A DNA stretch of 6,398 bases from Candidatus Saccharimonadota bacterium (GCA_013815785.1 JACDFO010000043.1:1-6398); one strand, 5' to 3'. Shown: positions 1 to 6,050, counted from the first letter of the stretch. Made by a program: numbers and translations. Notes: generated from the letters alone by a model not told the origin.

Positions 1-2578
1 CCAGTGGTATCAGAGCAACGACAGCCGTTGCACTGGTTGCAAACAATGGACGGAATCGCTCGCGAAGCGCTGCCACAGCCGAATCAACGGCCGAAAGGTT
101 TTGGCGCCGTGCCTGGTTGGCAAAGTCAGTTAAAAGAATCGTATTCTTGATGCTGAGACCAAGCAAAGCAAAGAAACCTAGCATCGCAAAGAAGCTGAAT
201 GGGTTATTGGTAAGATTCAAGCCAAAAGTGATGCCAAACAGGCTGAACGGGATAGCCATAAATATTAGCAGCGGCTGCAATAGGCTGCGGAACTGAATTG
301 ACAGAAGAATATACATGATGAGTAATAGTATAGGAAAAGCCAACGCGAGTGTCTTGAATGAATCCTGATTTTCCGACTCTTGGCCTAAATCAACGCTAAC
401 AGCATCTTCCGCTAGTCCGTAGCTTGCAAGTTTTTGTGGAGTGAACTCGTCTTTGATGGCTGTCTGCCCCAGACTCACCAATGTAGAAGTGTCGTTGGCG
501 TCAAAGCCGGCCGACACAGTAACGATCGGCTTGCCCTCGTCACGGATATACTGGTTCGAGCTTGATTCGGTGACATTCACCAGCCGGGCTGTCTTGCCGT
601 TGGGGCGCGTGAGCTCCTTAGAGCGCAGGAATGTTGCCATATCATGAGCGGCGGTAAATGCAGCCTGACGATTATCAGCGCGAATCTCAACTATAAATGA
701 AGCGGCTGGCGGCCCAACGTCAAGCTGGCCAACAGCGACACGGGCTGCAGTAAATTCGTTGTTAAATTTTTCCTGCAGCTGCTTGACTAGCTCGGGCGAA
801 CGGATGTCACGTTTGTTATAAGAAATCAGTTCTATCTGTTGCATGGCACCCTGCGGTGAGCCGCTCGCAAAGTATGAACCCTGAACGTAATTCTCGCCCA
901 GAGTGTTCGCAGCCAGCTTATCGGCCTCAGCTGCTAACTGTTCGGCTTGTTCAATGCTCAAATCGGGCGGAAAAGAAATACTCAGTACTACTCCGTTCGT
1001 ATCTTTGGTAGGGGGAAAGATGTTAAAAACGACATTACGGCCAATTAGGGCTCCGGCAACCACGAATCCAGTTCCAACTGCAATAGCACTCATGCCAACG
1101 AGCAACAGACGTTTACGTGAATTCCTGGCCCACAACATCGGGCCGGCAAAGAAGTTGGCTATGTTTGCCTCAAAACCTGCTGCCACTTCTTTAACCCCCT
1201 TCTTGCCCATCTGCTTTTTGCCAAGCAGTAGCTCCCGGGCGAAAAATGGGATGAATATGAGCGCAACTAACAGGCTAATAAACAAGGCCGCGATTATAGT
1301 TATCGGAATTGCTTTAATAAAGCTGCCTAAGACCCCGCCAACGAACAAAAATGGTGCAAAACTTAGAGCCGCGGTAGTGGTAGCAGCCACCATTGCCCGG
1401 CTAACTTTCTGAATCGCCTCTTTGACCGCCCTTTTCCTATCTTTATGATGATGTCGGGCGGCGTCGATGGCTTCAACCATGATAATTGTATCGTCGACTA
1501 TGAGAGCCAGCGCCAAGATTAGTGCAAACAAAGTTATGACGTTTAGCGAATAGCCAATTGCATACAAGAACCCAAGCGTGATTGCCAGGACTGTTACCAT
1601 CGAGATCACGGTAATGAGGGAGGCCCGTACCGCTATAACTATCGAACCAACAACCAGAACAGCTATCAGCCCCTCCAGCAGAACTCTTTGTAATTCCGAA
1701 ATGTTATCTTTTATCTGTGGTGCAAAGCTGGCGGTGATTTCGGTGCCATAAGAACTAAAACGCTCATCTCTACCCAGGTCTTCAAGCGCCGTTCTTACGT
1801 CTTTATCTAGCTTGATAACGTCGGCATTGCTGACGGCAGCCAGACCGATTATGACTGATTGGTGATAGGTGGTAGCACTATTATCACGCTTGCCATAGCG
1901 GTCAAAACTGCGCTGTACACTTATTGCCTTGCCAGTCGCTGGATTGACGGTATCCTCAAACGGATTTTTAATAAATGCTTCAGCTACATTGTGGATTTTT
2001 TTGTCGTTTAGCCAGTTAGCCGCTTCGGACGCTTTAGCGACAATCTCGGTGATAGGAGTACCTTCATTAAGGGGATAGAACGAAATCGCCACATCAAGCT
2101 TATCGACATCCCCACCAGTTGCGCCAAAATAAGGCACATTGTACTGGGCAATAACGGTCTTGGGCAGTGCGCCTGAATCTTGCACCGTCTTCTCTAGCTG
2201 CGCGGCGGCGGCATTGGCATCAACACCTTCGTCATAAGCAATCGAGATTGTAAAGAAATTGCCCGAGCTTTGAGCTTGGACAGTCGAGACACCTTCTTGC
2301 TCGAGAGCGATCCGCGAAATTGGAGCCGCTACATCGCTATCAACTTTTGCAGGATCATTGACGAAATAGGTGCCACCGACAAAAGTAAGCGGTATTGTCA
2401 CGCTCGGGAAGCCTTCGCGGCGCATAAGCGTTGTGTAACTTAAGGTACCGAATAATGTCAGTAGAATCCAAAGCAGCGCTGTAGCAACAGGCCTTTCGAA
2501 AAAGAAAATCGTAAATTTTGCCAGCAACTTATCTTTAGGTACTTTTATAACCGCAGCTTTTTTGCTCCGCTTAACCAT
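1..2578 (-). CDS. RND-superfamily efflux permease (AcrB/HAE-1-like), 3'-truncated by window edge
   Basis: An inner-membrane proton-driven exporter of the RND superfamily. I translated the minus strand from the ATG at 2576-2578 and found 859 codons without a stop up to the left edge. Visible parts in order: a cytoplasmic Lys-rich start, a first membrane helix near residues 30-50 after the family-typical F-E-R-P, a porter domain at about 55-295, membrane helices at about 298-445 (TM2-TM6), a helix at about 488-510, a second porter domain at about 520-740, and helices from about 743 to the edge. The proton-relay acids are present (V-D-D, Asp362/Asp363), and so is the second-half K-N motif (Lys811), which corresponds to the AcrB relay lysine. 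Full-length relatives have about 1,000-1,050 residues, so roughly the last 150-190 (final helices) lie outside. GGAG stands 6 bases before the start. No membrane-fusion partner gene is visible. Substrate unknown; family assignment is firm. Confidence 0.93.
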   Translation of the reverse strand, partial: MVKRSKKAAVIKVPKDKLLAKFTIFFFERPVATALLWILLTLFGTLSYTTLMRREGFPSVTIPLTFVGGTYFVNDPAKVDSDVAAPISRIALEQEGVSTVQAQSSGNFFTISIAYDEGVDANAAAAQLEKTVQDSGALPKTVIAQYNVPYFGATGGDVDKLDVAISFYPLNEGTPITEIVAKASEAANWLNDKKIHNVAEAFIKNPFEDTVNPATGKAISVQRSFDRYGKRDNSATTYHQSVIIGLAAVSNADVIKLDKDVRTALEDLGRDERFSSYGTEITASFAPQIKDNISELQRVLLEGLIAVLVVGSIVIAVRASLITVISMVTVLAITLGFLYAIGYSLNVITLFALILALALIVDDTIIMVEAIDAARHHHKDRKRAVKEAIQKVSRAMVAATTTAALSFAPFLFVGGVLGSFIKAIPITIIAALFISLLVALIFIPFFARELLLGKKQMGKKGVKEVAAGFEANIANFFAGPMLWARNSRKRLLLVGMSAIAVGTGFVVAGALIGRNVVFNIFPPTKDTNGVVLSISFPPDLSIEQAEQLAAEADKLAANTLGENYVQGSYFASGSPQGAMQQIELISYNKRDIRSPELVKQLQEKFNNEFTAARVAVGQLDVGPPAASFIVEIRADNRQAAFTAAHDMATFLRSKELTRPNGKTARLVNVTESSSNQYIRDEGKPIVTVSAGFDANDTSTLVSLGQTAIKDEFTPQKLASYGLAEDAVSVDLGQESENQDSFKTLALAFPILLLIMYILLSIQFRSLLQPLLIFMAIPFSLFGITFGLNLTNNPFSFFAMLGFFALLGLSIKNTILLTDFANQARRQNLSAVDSAVAALRERFRPLFATSATAVVALIPL

Positions 2579-2598
2579 GTGTGTTCTCCATCTATACA

Positions 2599-2628
2599 AC
2601 TATGGTAGCAGAATAGCTGTAATGTCAA
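2599..2628 (-). promoter_or_regulatory. Sigma70-type promoter of the RND gene
   Basis: On the minus strand a perfect -35 box TTGACA (2623-2628) is followed 18 bases later by CATAGT (2599-2604, 4 of 6 to consensus). Transcription would begin near 2592, leaving a leader of about 14 bases that carries the GGAG ribosome site (2586-2589). This suggests the RND gene is transcribed separately from the upstream YdeI-like gene. Confidence 0.55.
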
Positions 2629-2710
2629 AGTAATTGCTTGGATGTGCATAGCATGGCATTGAGTGCACCTAAGCCATACTCTTTAACCAACTGCTGCCCC
2701 TTAGCTAGTT

Positions 2711-2965
2711 TCAGCGATGCATGCAGCCTACCCAGCAGCAAGGACGGCGCTTTCCAGCCATAAGGTCCTTGGGTACCCTCTTAATATGAAGGCTTCTCGT
2801 CTCTTGTTTCTTGACTGACTCCACCCAACAAATCCACTCGTTGCGAGCGAGTGGCGTAATGTCTTCCCATGCTACTCGCGCTGTAGAAGGTGCGAGAGTT
2901 AGGGCTTTTTTTAAATCGGGTGGCACTTTATGCACCACACCTTCGGAAAGTTCTTTTTTGGGCAT
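2711..2965 (-). CDS. Small YdeI/OmdA-like (bacteriocin-protection domain) protein
   Basis: An 84-residue protein matching the C-terminal domain of the YdeI / OmpD-associated family (PF13376 type), judged from memory of the family: V-P-x-D-L-x-x-A-L near residues 14-22, then a helical segment with the R-x-x-W-x-x-W-V-x-x-x-K-x-x-E-T-R pattern (about 41-57), then a basic G-K-R-R segment at 71-74. Relatives in this family have been linked to bacteriocin resistance or envelope stress, but the biochemical role is not established. The protein is much shorter than the roughly 190-residue YdeI type and ends in a Cys-rich tail (Cys76, Cys77, Trp78, Cys81, His83) that could bind metal; that is inference. 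No Shine-Dalgarno site precedes the ATG, and a -10-like box sits 6 bases before it, so translation may be leaderless. It lies upstream of, and in the same orientation as, the RND gene, separated by 132 bases with an independent promoter. Confidence 0.75.
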   Translation of the reverse strand: MPKKELSEGVVHKVPPDLKKALTLAPSTARVAWEDITPLARNEWICWVESVKKQETRSLHIKRVPKDLMAGKRRPCCWVGCMHR

Positions 2966-2971
2966 AGTTAT

Positions 2972-2977
2972 ATTTTA
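2972..2977 (-). promoter_or_regulatory. -10 box suggesting a leaderless transcript for the YdeI-like gene
   Basis: TAAAAT (5 of 6 to consensus) on the minus strand is 6 bases from the ATG at 2963-2965, so the first transcribed base would be at or next to the A of the start codon. The -35 position (about 2995-3000) is T-rich and poor. No purine-rich ribosome site lies in between. Tentative. Confidence 0.35.
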
Positions 2978-3028
2978 CATCCGCTATGTTAAAACAAAAA
3001 CTCTCCGCAATTGCAAAGTGGTTATGTC

Positions 3029-3052
3029 TGGCTCCGGAGGCCGGATTCGAAC
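3029..3052 (-). repeat. Isolated tRNA 3' end: candidate attachment-site remnant
   Basis: Read on the minus strand this is a tRNA tail: T-loop GTTCGAATC, then CCGGC as the 3' side of a T-stem, CTCCGGA as the 3' acceptor strand, discriminator G, and CCA. The T-stem partner expected before the loop (GCCGG) is replaced by GCCAAG, and no matching 5' acceptor (TCCGGAG), anticodon arm or proper D arm follows within 80 bases. The match to tRNA therefore stops at the T-loop, as in the duplicated tRNA end left at one border of an element integrated by a tyrosine recombinase. A decayed tRNA gene is the alternative. No integrase or second copy is seen in the window. Confidence 0.5.
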
Positions 3053-3313
3053 TTGGCAAACACATTTCTACCATCGATTTATTGACTAGCTCTATGCTAG
3101 CTTATATATCAGTTTTATCGTAGTCATATTTTGACAGACGGGAATTGGTTTCGTATGTGGCGTACAACTTAAAGCAGTGTAATTTTTCGAGTGCGCAAAC
3201 TATTTAATTGAGTTGGATATCTTATTGACATACTTATAAGTTTGCCTAAATGAAAAATAAGGATCATTATATATACATGAATAGATTGTGGAATAGGAAT
3301 ATGGGTTGAGAAG
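3053..3313. other. AT-rich leader between tRNA remnant and kinase
   Basis: No gene is supported here; short frames crossing it are chance. On the plus strand there are two perfect TTGACA boxes (3131-3136 and 3225-3230) and an AT-rich TATATA run (3268-3275), but no -10 box at ideal spacing, so the kinase promoter cannot be fixed. A 10-bp palindrome, ACTTATAAGT (3232-3241), sits directly after the second TTGACA and could be an operator. Confidence 0.3.
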
Positions 3314-4540
3314 ATGACTGGCAGCGTCCATAAAAGCCCTAAAAGTAGTGTTGAGAAAAAACTCACCGATCAAAGAAAAAGTATTGAAGCGTTAAAAAGA
3401 CTCCTAACGTATTACCAGGAGATCACTGACACTATTCGAGAGCCTTTCATCATTCTTGATAAAGATTTGTGTGTGGTGACCGCCAATCTAGCCTTCTACC
3501 ATGCTTTTAAGGTCTTAAAAACCCAAACTGAAGGCAAGTTAATTTATAAACTTGGGAATAATCAATGGGAAATACCCAAGCTCCGCGAACTGCTTGAAAA
3601 CATTCTTCCTAAAGATAAAATAATGAACGGTTTTGAAGTCACGCACGACTTTCCTGACATTGGTCCTAAAACCATGCTCTTAAATGCCCGACAACTCGAC
3701 CACAAACAGCTTATTCTGCTGGCAATAGAAGATGTTACGAAGCGGAAGAAGTTGCAATCAGATACCGAGCAAATGACGGCAAACTTGGTTAAACAACACA
3801 ATAAATTGAAGGCCCTTAGTGATACGCAAGACGAATTTATCATGTTGGCCTCTCATCAGTTACGCACTCCCGCCACTATCGTAAAGCAATATACCTCCAT
3901 GCTACGTGAAGGTTACGCTGGGGCGTTATCTAAGAAACAACTTAAAATACTTGACAGCGCTATTGTAAGCAATCAGTGGCAACTAGAAATAATCGAGGAC
4001 TTGCTCAGAGTAGCTAAAGTGGATGATGGAAAAGTCTATTTAGAGAAATTAAAGCACGATGTTGTACGACTGATAGATGAGGTTATTGAGGGACAACACA
4101 TAACCTTCGATGCCCGCAACCAGCGCATCGTATTTAACAAACCTACTATTAAGGTTAGCGCGATCATGGACGCCAAGTTAATGCGCATGGTCCTAGAAAA
4201 CTTACTCGATAATGCCAGTAAGTATTCGCCTAAAAGTAAAACTATAACTGTGGGTCTCAAACAAACCAAAAAGGAAACGACTATTTCAATCAACGATAAA
4301 GGTGTAGGGATTCTTAAAAAAGACCAGCATAAACTGTTCGAAAAGTTTTCTCGCATTGACAATTCTCTGTCTATGGCAACAGCGGGTACAGGCTTGGGCT
4401 TATATTGGGTCAAAAAAATTGTTGAATTACATGACGGTACCATAGAGGTAATTTCTAAAAAAGATTATGGCTCTTTGTTTACGATCAAAATACCAACTTT
4501 CACTGATGATATTCATCCTAGAGAAATACTAATAATTTAG
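3314..4540 (+). CDS. Soluble PAS-domain sensor histidine kinase
   Basis: A 408-residue two-component kinase that would autophosphorylate on His and pass the phosphate to a response regulator. Order of parts: short basic N-terminus, coiled-coil-like helix (about 12-38), one PAS sensor domain (about 39-143, ending in the usual E-D-V-T-K-R), linker helix (about 144-172), HisKA dimerisation domain with the H-box S-H-Q-L-R-T-P (His181), and a HATPase_c domain (about 280-395) with N-box L-L-D-N-A-S-K-Y-S-P (Asn300), G1 box D-K-G-V-G-I (Asp328), F-box with Phe342/Phe345 and G2 box G-T-G-L-G-L (358-363). All catalytic motifs are intact. There is no membrane helix or signal peptide, so sensing is presumably cytoplasmic. 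The PAS resembles those of CheR-fused proteins. No response regulator is adjacent, so it is an orphan kinase. ATG 3314 is the first start after an in-frame stop at 3278; its ribosome site is weak (GAGAAG abuts the start). Confidence 0.95.
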   Translation: MTGSVHKSPKSSVEKKLTDQRKSIEALKRLLTYYQEITDTIREPFIILDKDLCVVTANLAFYHAFKVLKTQTEGKLIYKLGNNQWEIPKLRELLENILPKDKIMNGFEVTHDFPDIGPKTMLLNARQLDHKQLILLAIEDVTKRKKLQSDTEQMTANLVKQHNKLKALSDTQDEFIMLASHQLRTPATIVKQYTSMLREGYAGALSKKQLKILDSAIVSNQWQLEIIEDLLRVAKVDDGKVYLEKLKHDVVRLIDEVIEGQHITFDARNQRIVFNKPTIKVSAIMDAKLMRMVLENLLDNASKYSPKSKTITVGLKQTKKETTISINDKGVGILKKDQHKLFEKFSRIDNSLSMATAGTGLGLYWVKKIVELHDGTIEVISKKDYGSLFTIKIPTFTDDIHPREILII

Positions 4541-4568
4541 TTGGATTACCGTAATCAATTATTATTTG
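4541..4568 (+). terminator. Weak terminator-like hairpin after the kinase
   Basis: Directly after the TAG stop, GATTA pairs with TAATC around a 3-base loop, with flanking TTG/CAA pairing, followed by a T-rich stretch (4559-4567). The stem is short and AT-rich, so termination would be inefficient and read-through toward the downstream RNA region is possible. Confidence 0.3.
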
Positions 4569-4619
4569 AAGAATTTCATAGCATCAACATATCAAAAAAT
4601 AAGTAAATAAATCTAGCCC

Positions 4620-4706
4620 ACTCGACTTCACTTTGTTACGCTCAGGGCATTCGCCTCTCTCCGTCGCCCTATGGCTATAGCCATGAGCGAGCGAAGCGAG
4701 TCGAAT
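4620..4706. repeat. Imperfect intergenic inverted repeat (REP-like)
   Basis: Left arm 4620-4648 and right arm 4680-4706 are imperfect inverted copies: CGCTCA and GGC near the inner end, TCGACT-type sequence at the outer end. Nested at the inner end is a perfect 14-bp palindrome, ATGGCTATAGCCAT (4671-4684). The GC-rich arms contrast with the AT-rich sequence just before them. Units built on TTCGACT...CGCTCAGGG are a recurring type of intergenic repeat in bacterial genomes. It could also be the outermost stem of the RNA that follows. Confidence 0.45.
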
Positions 4707-5051
4707 GGCTCGGGGGTGAAAAGCTCTGTGAGCTTTTGCAAGGAAATCTTCTCTTGAAAACTCGTTTTCAAAGAGGAAGTTTCGGGTGAGACAATCCGGT
4801 GGATTGTTGCAAGGCCGGAAACTGATTTCGAACTTGTTCGGAGTAAGTTGAGGCGGGATTGCCGAAAAGGTAATCGCAGAATGCGACTGGGCAGCGCACA
4901 TCTGCACCCGTGCTCGGAACTAAGAGGTAGTTCCTGTGCGCGGGCTGGATGACCGAACCAGCGACCTTATCCCGCCTATGGCGGGATGATCACAGTTTCA
5001 AGACCAATCTTCGAGCCATAAAAAAGCCCCCACTTTCGTGAGGGGTTTTTT
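4705..5051 (+). ncRNA. Candidate large structured non-coding RNA, family unknown
   Basis: About 350 bases with no supported gene and dense self-complementarity. The ends pair: ATGGCTCG (4705-4712) with CGAGCCAT (5012-5019), 8 bp. Inside are consecutive hairpins: 4719-4726/4730-4737 (8 bp), 4748-4779 (about 13 bp with bulges), 4791-4797/4801-4807 (7 bp) within an outer helix 4778-4785/4815-4823, 4857-4863/4869-4875 with a GAAAA loop, 4894-4900/4935-4941 enclosing 4916-4921/4929-4934, 4944-4948/4958-4962, and 4969-4976/4980-4987 (8 bp). An intrinsic terminator follows. The G-T pair in the GAAAA-loop hairpin (4861 with 4871) is stable only in plus-strand RNA, which favours this strand. I found none of the conserved cores of RNase P RNA, tmRNA, SRP RNA, or group I or II introns. 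The 5' end and promoter are not defined; it could be made with the kinase transcript. The open frame on the opposite strand looks like a by-product. Confidence 0.55.
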
Positions 5052-5058
5052 ATGGCTC
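5013..5058 (+). terminator. Strong intrinsic terminator, usable from both strands
   Basis: Core: CCCC-CAC, loop TTTC, GTG-A-GGGG (5027-5045), followed by six T (5046-5051) and preceded by six A (5020-5025). The A and T tracts pair and the flanks GAGCCAT (5013-5019) and ATGGCTC (5052-5058) extend the stem to about 20 bp with two single-base bulges. On the plus strand it ends the candidate RNA. On the minus strand, where the loop reads GAAA, it could end the convergent DUF4386 transcript. Confidence 0.85.
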
Positions 5059-5178
5059 ACAACGATAGATAACGTTATAACCGTAATTAAGCGAGATTTA
5101 TCAGTAATCTAACGAAAATTCCTAGTGGACTTACTTTGCAACTATGATTCAAGAGAACCTAGTAAAAGGGCTGGGTTA

Positions 5179-5817
5179 TTAGGCTTTAACTTGCTTGAAA
5201 AGTAGATAGCCGATAATCCAGAACTCACCTACGGTAGCGGCAAGTGGTAATGCTTCGGTTAATGCGGTTTGATTGGGCAAAAGAATCGCCGTGAAGGTCG
5301 ACAACATGTAGCCTATTCCACCCGCTATAAGAAACCATACAAGTGGACTAGGCATTTTCGCTAGCTTAGCCATATATGCCATAGGTAGAAGCCAAAGTCC
5401 GAAGAACAGACTCGCAACAACCCAAATATTCTCATGCAAACTAAATAGAGTGTAGACGGTATCGGCTTGTCCGCCACTGGTTGCGACGTTTAGGGCAGAC
5501 AACCACATCGCTGAGGCAATTAGTATTGCCACCGCATTAACCATTCCAAAGACTGCAATCAAACCAGCTCCAAAACTGTCTTTACTGCGGAATAACTTAT
5601 AAAACCACACAGCAACTAATGCTTGAAATCCTACTAATGCAACTTCAGCAGCGATGCCTAACCGTGCTAATCCTTCATCTGCTACTAGATTTGCAGCTGT
5701 GACAACTGCATCACCATCAATCAGTAATTTATCTCTTGCAAACAGGAATGCGAACATTCCACTTAGAGCTAAACCCAAGTACAAAAGTCCCGTAGTTCGA
5801 GCGACTGTTAATTTCAT
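5179..5817 (-). CDS. DUF4386 family six-helix membrane protein
   Basis: A 212-residue integral membrane protein matching the DUF4386 family (recognised from the N-terminal A-R-x-x-G-L-x-Y-L pattern and the overall helix layout); function unknown. Predicted membrane helices are at about residues 7-26, 55-73, 84-106, 130-150, 157-180 and 190-208, with a conserved-looking loop containing L-H-E-N before helix 4. The start was set at the ATG 5815-5817, because AAAGGA (5823-5828) stands 5 bases before it. An upstream in-frame ATG at 5841 would add 8 residues but lies at or before the predicted transcription start and has no ribosome site. It is a single gene between the tRNA-Asn terminator and the shared terminator at 5013-5058, and it points toward the candidate RNA. 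Length is normal for the family. Confidence 0.88.
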   Translation of the reverse strand: MKLTVARTTGLLYLGLALSGMFAFLFARDKLLIDGDAVVTAANLVADEGLARLGIAAEVALVGFQALVAVWFYKLFRSKDSFGAGLIAVFGMVNAVAILIASAMWLSALNVATSGGQADTVYTLFSLHENIWVVASLFFGLWLLPMAYMAKLAKMPSPLVWFLIAGGIGYMLSTFTAILLPNQTALTEALPLAATVGEFWIIGYLLFKQVKA

Positions 5818-5822
5818 AAAAG

Positions 5823-5851
5823 TCCTTTCTTCTATAAACATAATTTTAGCA
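5823..5851 (-). promoter_or_regulatory. Extended -10 promoter and Shine-Dalgarno site of the DUF4386 gene
   Basis: TGC-TAAAAT (5843-5851, minus strand) is an extended -10 element; the -35 position is weak (TTCAAA-like), as is usual for this promoter type. Transcription would start near 5836, leaving a leader of about 19 bases that contains AAAGGA (5823-5828), 5 bases before the chosen ATG. The two signals together decide the start codon. Confidence 0.6.
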
Positions 5852-5904
5852 TTTTTTTAACTAATTTGAATTAACAAATGGTTTCAATTCTAGTCTGCCC
5901 ATAT

Positions 5905-5938
5905 AAAAAGTCAGAACCGAATTAACAGTTCTGACTTT
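5905..5938 (-). terminator. Intrinsic terminator of the tRNA-Asn transcript
   Basis: A perfect 11-bp inverted repeat, AAAGTCAGAAC (5907-5917) against GTTCTGACTTT (5928-5938), with a 10-base loop. On the minus strand the stem runs straight into a U tract (A tract 5905-5909 on the plus strand), 13 bases after the tRNA CCA end. The plus-strand side has no U tract, so it acts on the minus strand. Confidence 0.85.
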
Positions 5939-5951
5939 ATCTAGTACGGCT

Positions 5952-6026
5952 TGGCTCGGGGGACTGGGCTCGAACCAGCGACCTAGACGTTAACAGCGTC
6001 CCGCTCTACCACTGAGCTACCCCCGA
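5952..6026 (-). tRNA. tRNA-Asn (anticodon GUU), CCA encoded
   Basis: A complete cloverleaf on the minus strand: 7-bp acceptor TCGGGGG (6020-6026) with CCCCCGA (5956-5962), D arm GCTC-AGTGGTA-GAGC, anticodon arm GGACG-CTGTTAA-CGTCT with anticodon GTT at 5994-5992 (one G-U pair), five-base variable loop, and T arm GCTGG-TTCGAGC-CCAGT (one G-U pair). Discriminator G (5955) is followed by an encoded CCA (5952-5954). GUU reads both Asn codons. It has its own promoter (6051-6079) and terminator (5905-5938), so it is a single-gene unit. Confidence 0.97.
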
Positions 6027-6050
6027 ATATATATAAAAGTACAGGTCTGG

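Noticed and set aside
441..1412. Plus-strand open frames at 441-647 and 903-1412
   Set aside because: They lie antisense within the RND gene, which reads through without stops and has clear family motifs; their products look like no known protein.
2811..3089. Plus-strand open frame of 92 codons ending in a G-G-R-I-R-T-like sequence
   Set aside because: It is antisense to the YdeI-like gene and its tail is the translation of the tRNA remnant, a familiar artefact of tRNA sequence.
3562..4443. Minus-strand open frames at 3562-3843 and 4036-4443
   Set aside because: They are antisense to the histidine kinase, whose domains and catalytic motifs are all intact on the plus strand.
4584..4907. Minus-strand open frame of 107 codons across the structured RNA region
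   Set aside because: The hairpin content, the lack of a recognisable protein and the absence of a ribosome site make it a chance frame opposite the candidate RNA, though a database search of the protein would settle it.
4705..5051. RNase P RNA or tmRNA identity for the structured region
   Set aside because: GAGGAAGTTTCGGG resembles RNase P conserved region I only loosely and no ACAGAA...GGCTTA partner is present; no tRNA-like end with a GTTCGAATC T-loop or tag reading frame is present for tmRNA.
5654..5860. Plus-strand open frame of 68 codons
   Set aside because: It is antisense to the N-terminal part of the DUF4386 gene and its promoter and has no protein-like features.
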